Source of the DNA: Verrucomicrobiota bacterium
GTDB taxonomy: Bacteria > Verrucomicrobiota > Kiritimatiellia > Kiritimatiellales > Tichowtungiaceae
Direction: 5' to 3'
Length of the DNA: 7,181 bases
NCBI GenBank assembly: GCA_020853375.1
Contig: JADYZA010000040.1
Location: 1-7,181, forward strand
Shown: positions 6,738 to 7,181 of the stretch, one piece after another
Layout: each line of letters opens with the position of its first letter
Numbering within the stretch: the stretch's first letter is position 1
Translations under genes and position numbers: made by a program
Notes under the pieces: generated by a model
Seen by the model: only the letters and a program-made list of their open reading frames with translations
Told to the model about the DNA's origin: nothing
Database searches by the model: none

Positions 6738-7181
6738 TTACTTGGCCTTCTCCAGCGTTGCAGGCGAGGTTTTCAGCTGATCGACAAGCGATTTAAAGCC
6801 GCCGCTGTTACGCAGATCGTTGAACTCTTTATTGCTCATCCAAGCCATCGCCATTTCAGGATCCACCAGCTGAACTCCCCGTTTTAGCGCAGCCAGAGCT
6901 TTATCCTGCTGCCCGTTCTGAACCTGAACCTGCGCCAGCAGGAAATAGATCGGCGCGACATCCGTCACCTCCTGCGTCAGTTTTGTCAGGAAGGTCGCCG
7001 CATCTTTCCATCGGCCCAGCTCCGTTAGGTAGAGAGCGTAGGTCTGCATGCTGTCCAAATCGCCCGGATTCAGATCGAGGTATTTTTCAAAGTGGTAGAT
7101 CGCTTTGCTATCGAGTTTCATCTTGCGGTAGAGCACCGCTAGATTTTTGTGACAGCCGGGACTTTCTGGACGTAGCTCCAG
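6738..7181 (-). CDS. TPR-repeat protein, C-terminal part (cut by window end)
   Basis: The frame is open to the right edge, so this is the last 147 residues of a longer protein. A GTG at 7136-7134 could be read as a start, but the codons before it continue a TPR helix (LELRPESPGCHKNLA just upstream), so I treat it as internal. Visible repeats run from about residue 8 to 108 of the fragment, with typical elements such as HFEKYLDLNPGD, YALYLTELGRWKDAATFL and IYFLLAQVQVQNGQQDKAL. After the repeats comes a terminal segment starting at W114, with the pattern W....F..LR.S..F.SLVD, similar to the end of the TPR protein at 3544-4830. A Lys-rich tail closes the protein. The repeats mark a scaffold or co-chaperone-like protein; no function can be named. 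It converges on comEC, with only three bases between the stop codons, so it is not in the same operon. Confidence 0.85.
   Translation of the reverse strand: MELRPESPGCHKNLAVLYRKMKLDSKAIYHFEKYLDLNPGDLDSMQTYALYLTELGRWKDAATFLTKLTQEVTDVAPIYFLLAQVQVQNGQQDKALAALKRGVQLVDPEMAMAWMSNKEFNDLRNSGGFKSLVDQLKTSPATLEKAK

Noticed and set aside
7134..7136. GTG as start of the last TPR gene.
   Set aside because: The frame remains open to the window edge and the codons before it complete a TPR helix, so the real start is outside the window.

Overview
The window is a compact, gene-dense bacterial chromosomal segment with no gap longer than about 100 bases. It holds seven protein genes, two of them cut by the window ends. 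I see no RNA genes, insertion sequences, CRISPR arrays, phage genes or long repeats. The envelope-type genes (UDP-xylose synthesis, a ComEC-type channel, TPR proteins) suggest a Gram-negative organism of moderately high GC. A member of the Verrucomicrobiota/Kiritimatiellota group is my best guess from the general character of the proteins. That is a weak inference, because nothing here is diagnostic of taxonomy.

Layout, left to right: (1) positions 65-1, minus strand: the first 21 codons of a Maf-family nucleotide pyrophosphatase, divergent from the next gene. (2) 119-1069 and 1077-2381, plus strand: UDP-glucuronate decarboxylase, then histidinol dehydrogenase (hisD) 7 bases later, a probable two-gene transcript joining nucleotide-sugar synthesis to a histidine gene with no other his gene in view. 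(3) 3451-2378, minus strand: an RmuC-family protein that converges on hisD. The two stop codons are read from opposite strands of one TTAA palindrome. (4) 3544-4830 and 4848-6734, plus strand: a membrane-anchored TPR protein, then a ComEC/Rec2-family channel protein 17 bases later. A near-consensus sigma70-type promoter (TTGACA, 17 bp, GATACT) lies just upstream, in the divergent gap shared with rmuC. (5) 7181-6738, minus strand: the C-terminal end of a second TPR protein, converging on comEC with a 3-base gap.

Most of the window is housekeeping: Maf, UXS, HisD and RmuC all carry their family motifs. The most interesting part is the comEC neighbourhood. The ComEC C-terminus looks like a shortened metallo-beta-lactamase-like domain that has lost the His-rich metal motif, so it probably keeps the channel but not a nuclease. 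TPR proteins lie on both sides of comEC, and both end in a similar C-terminal motif. I found no clear evidence of a wholly new system. The TPR-ComEC pair is the best candidate for follow-up.
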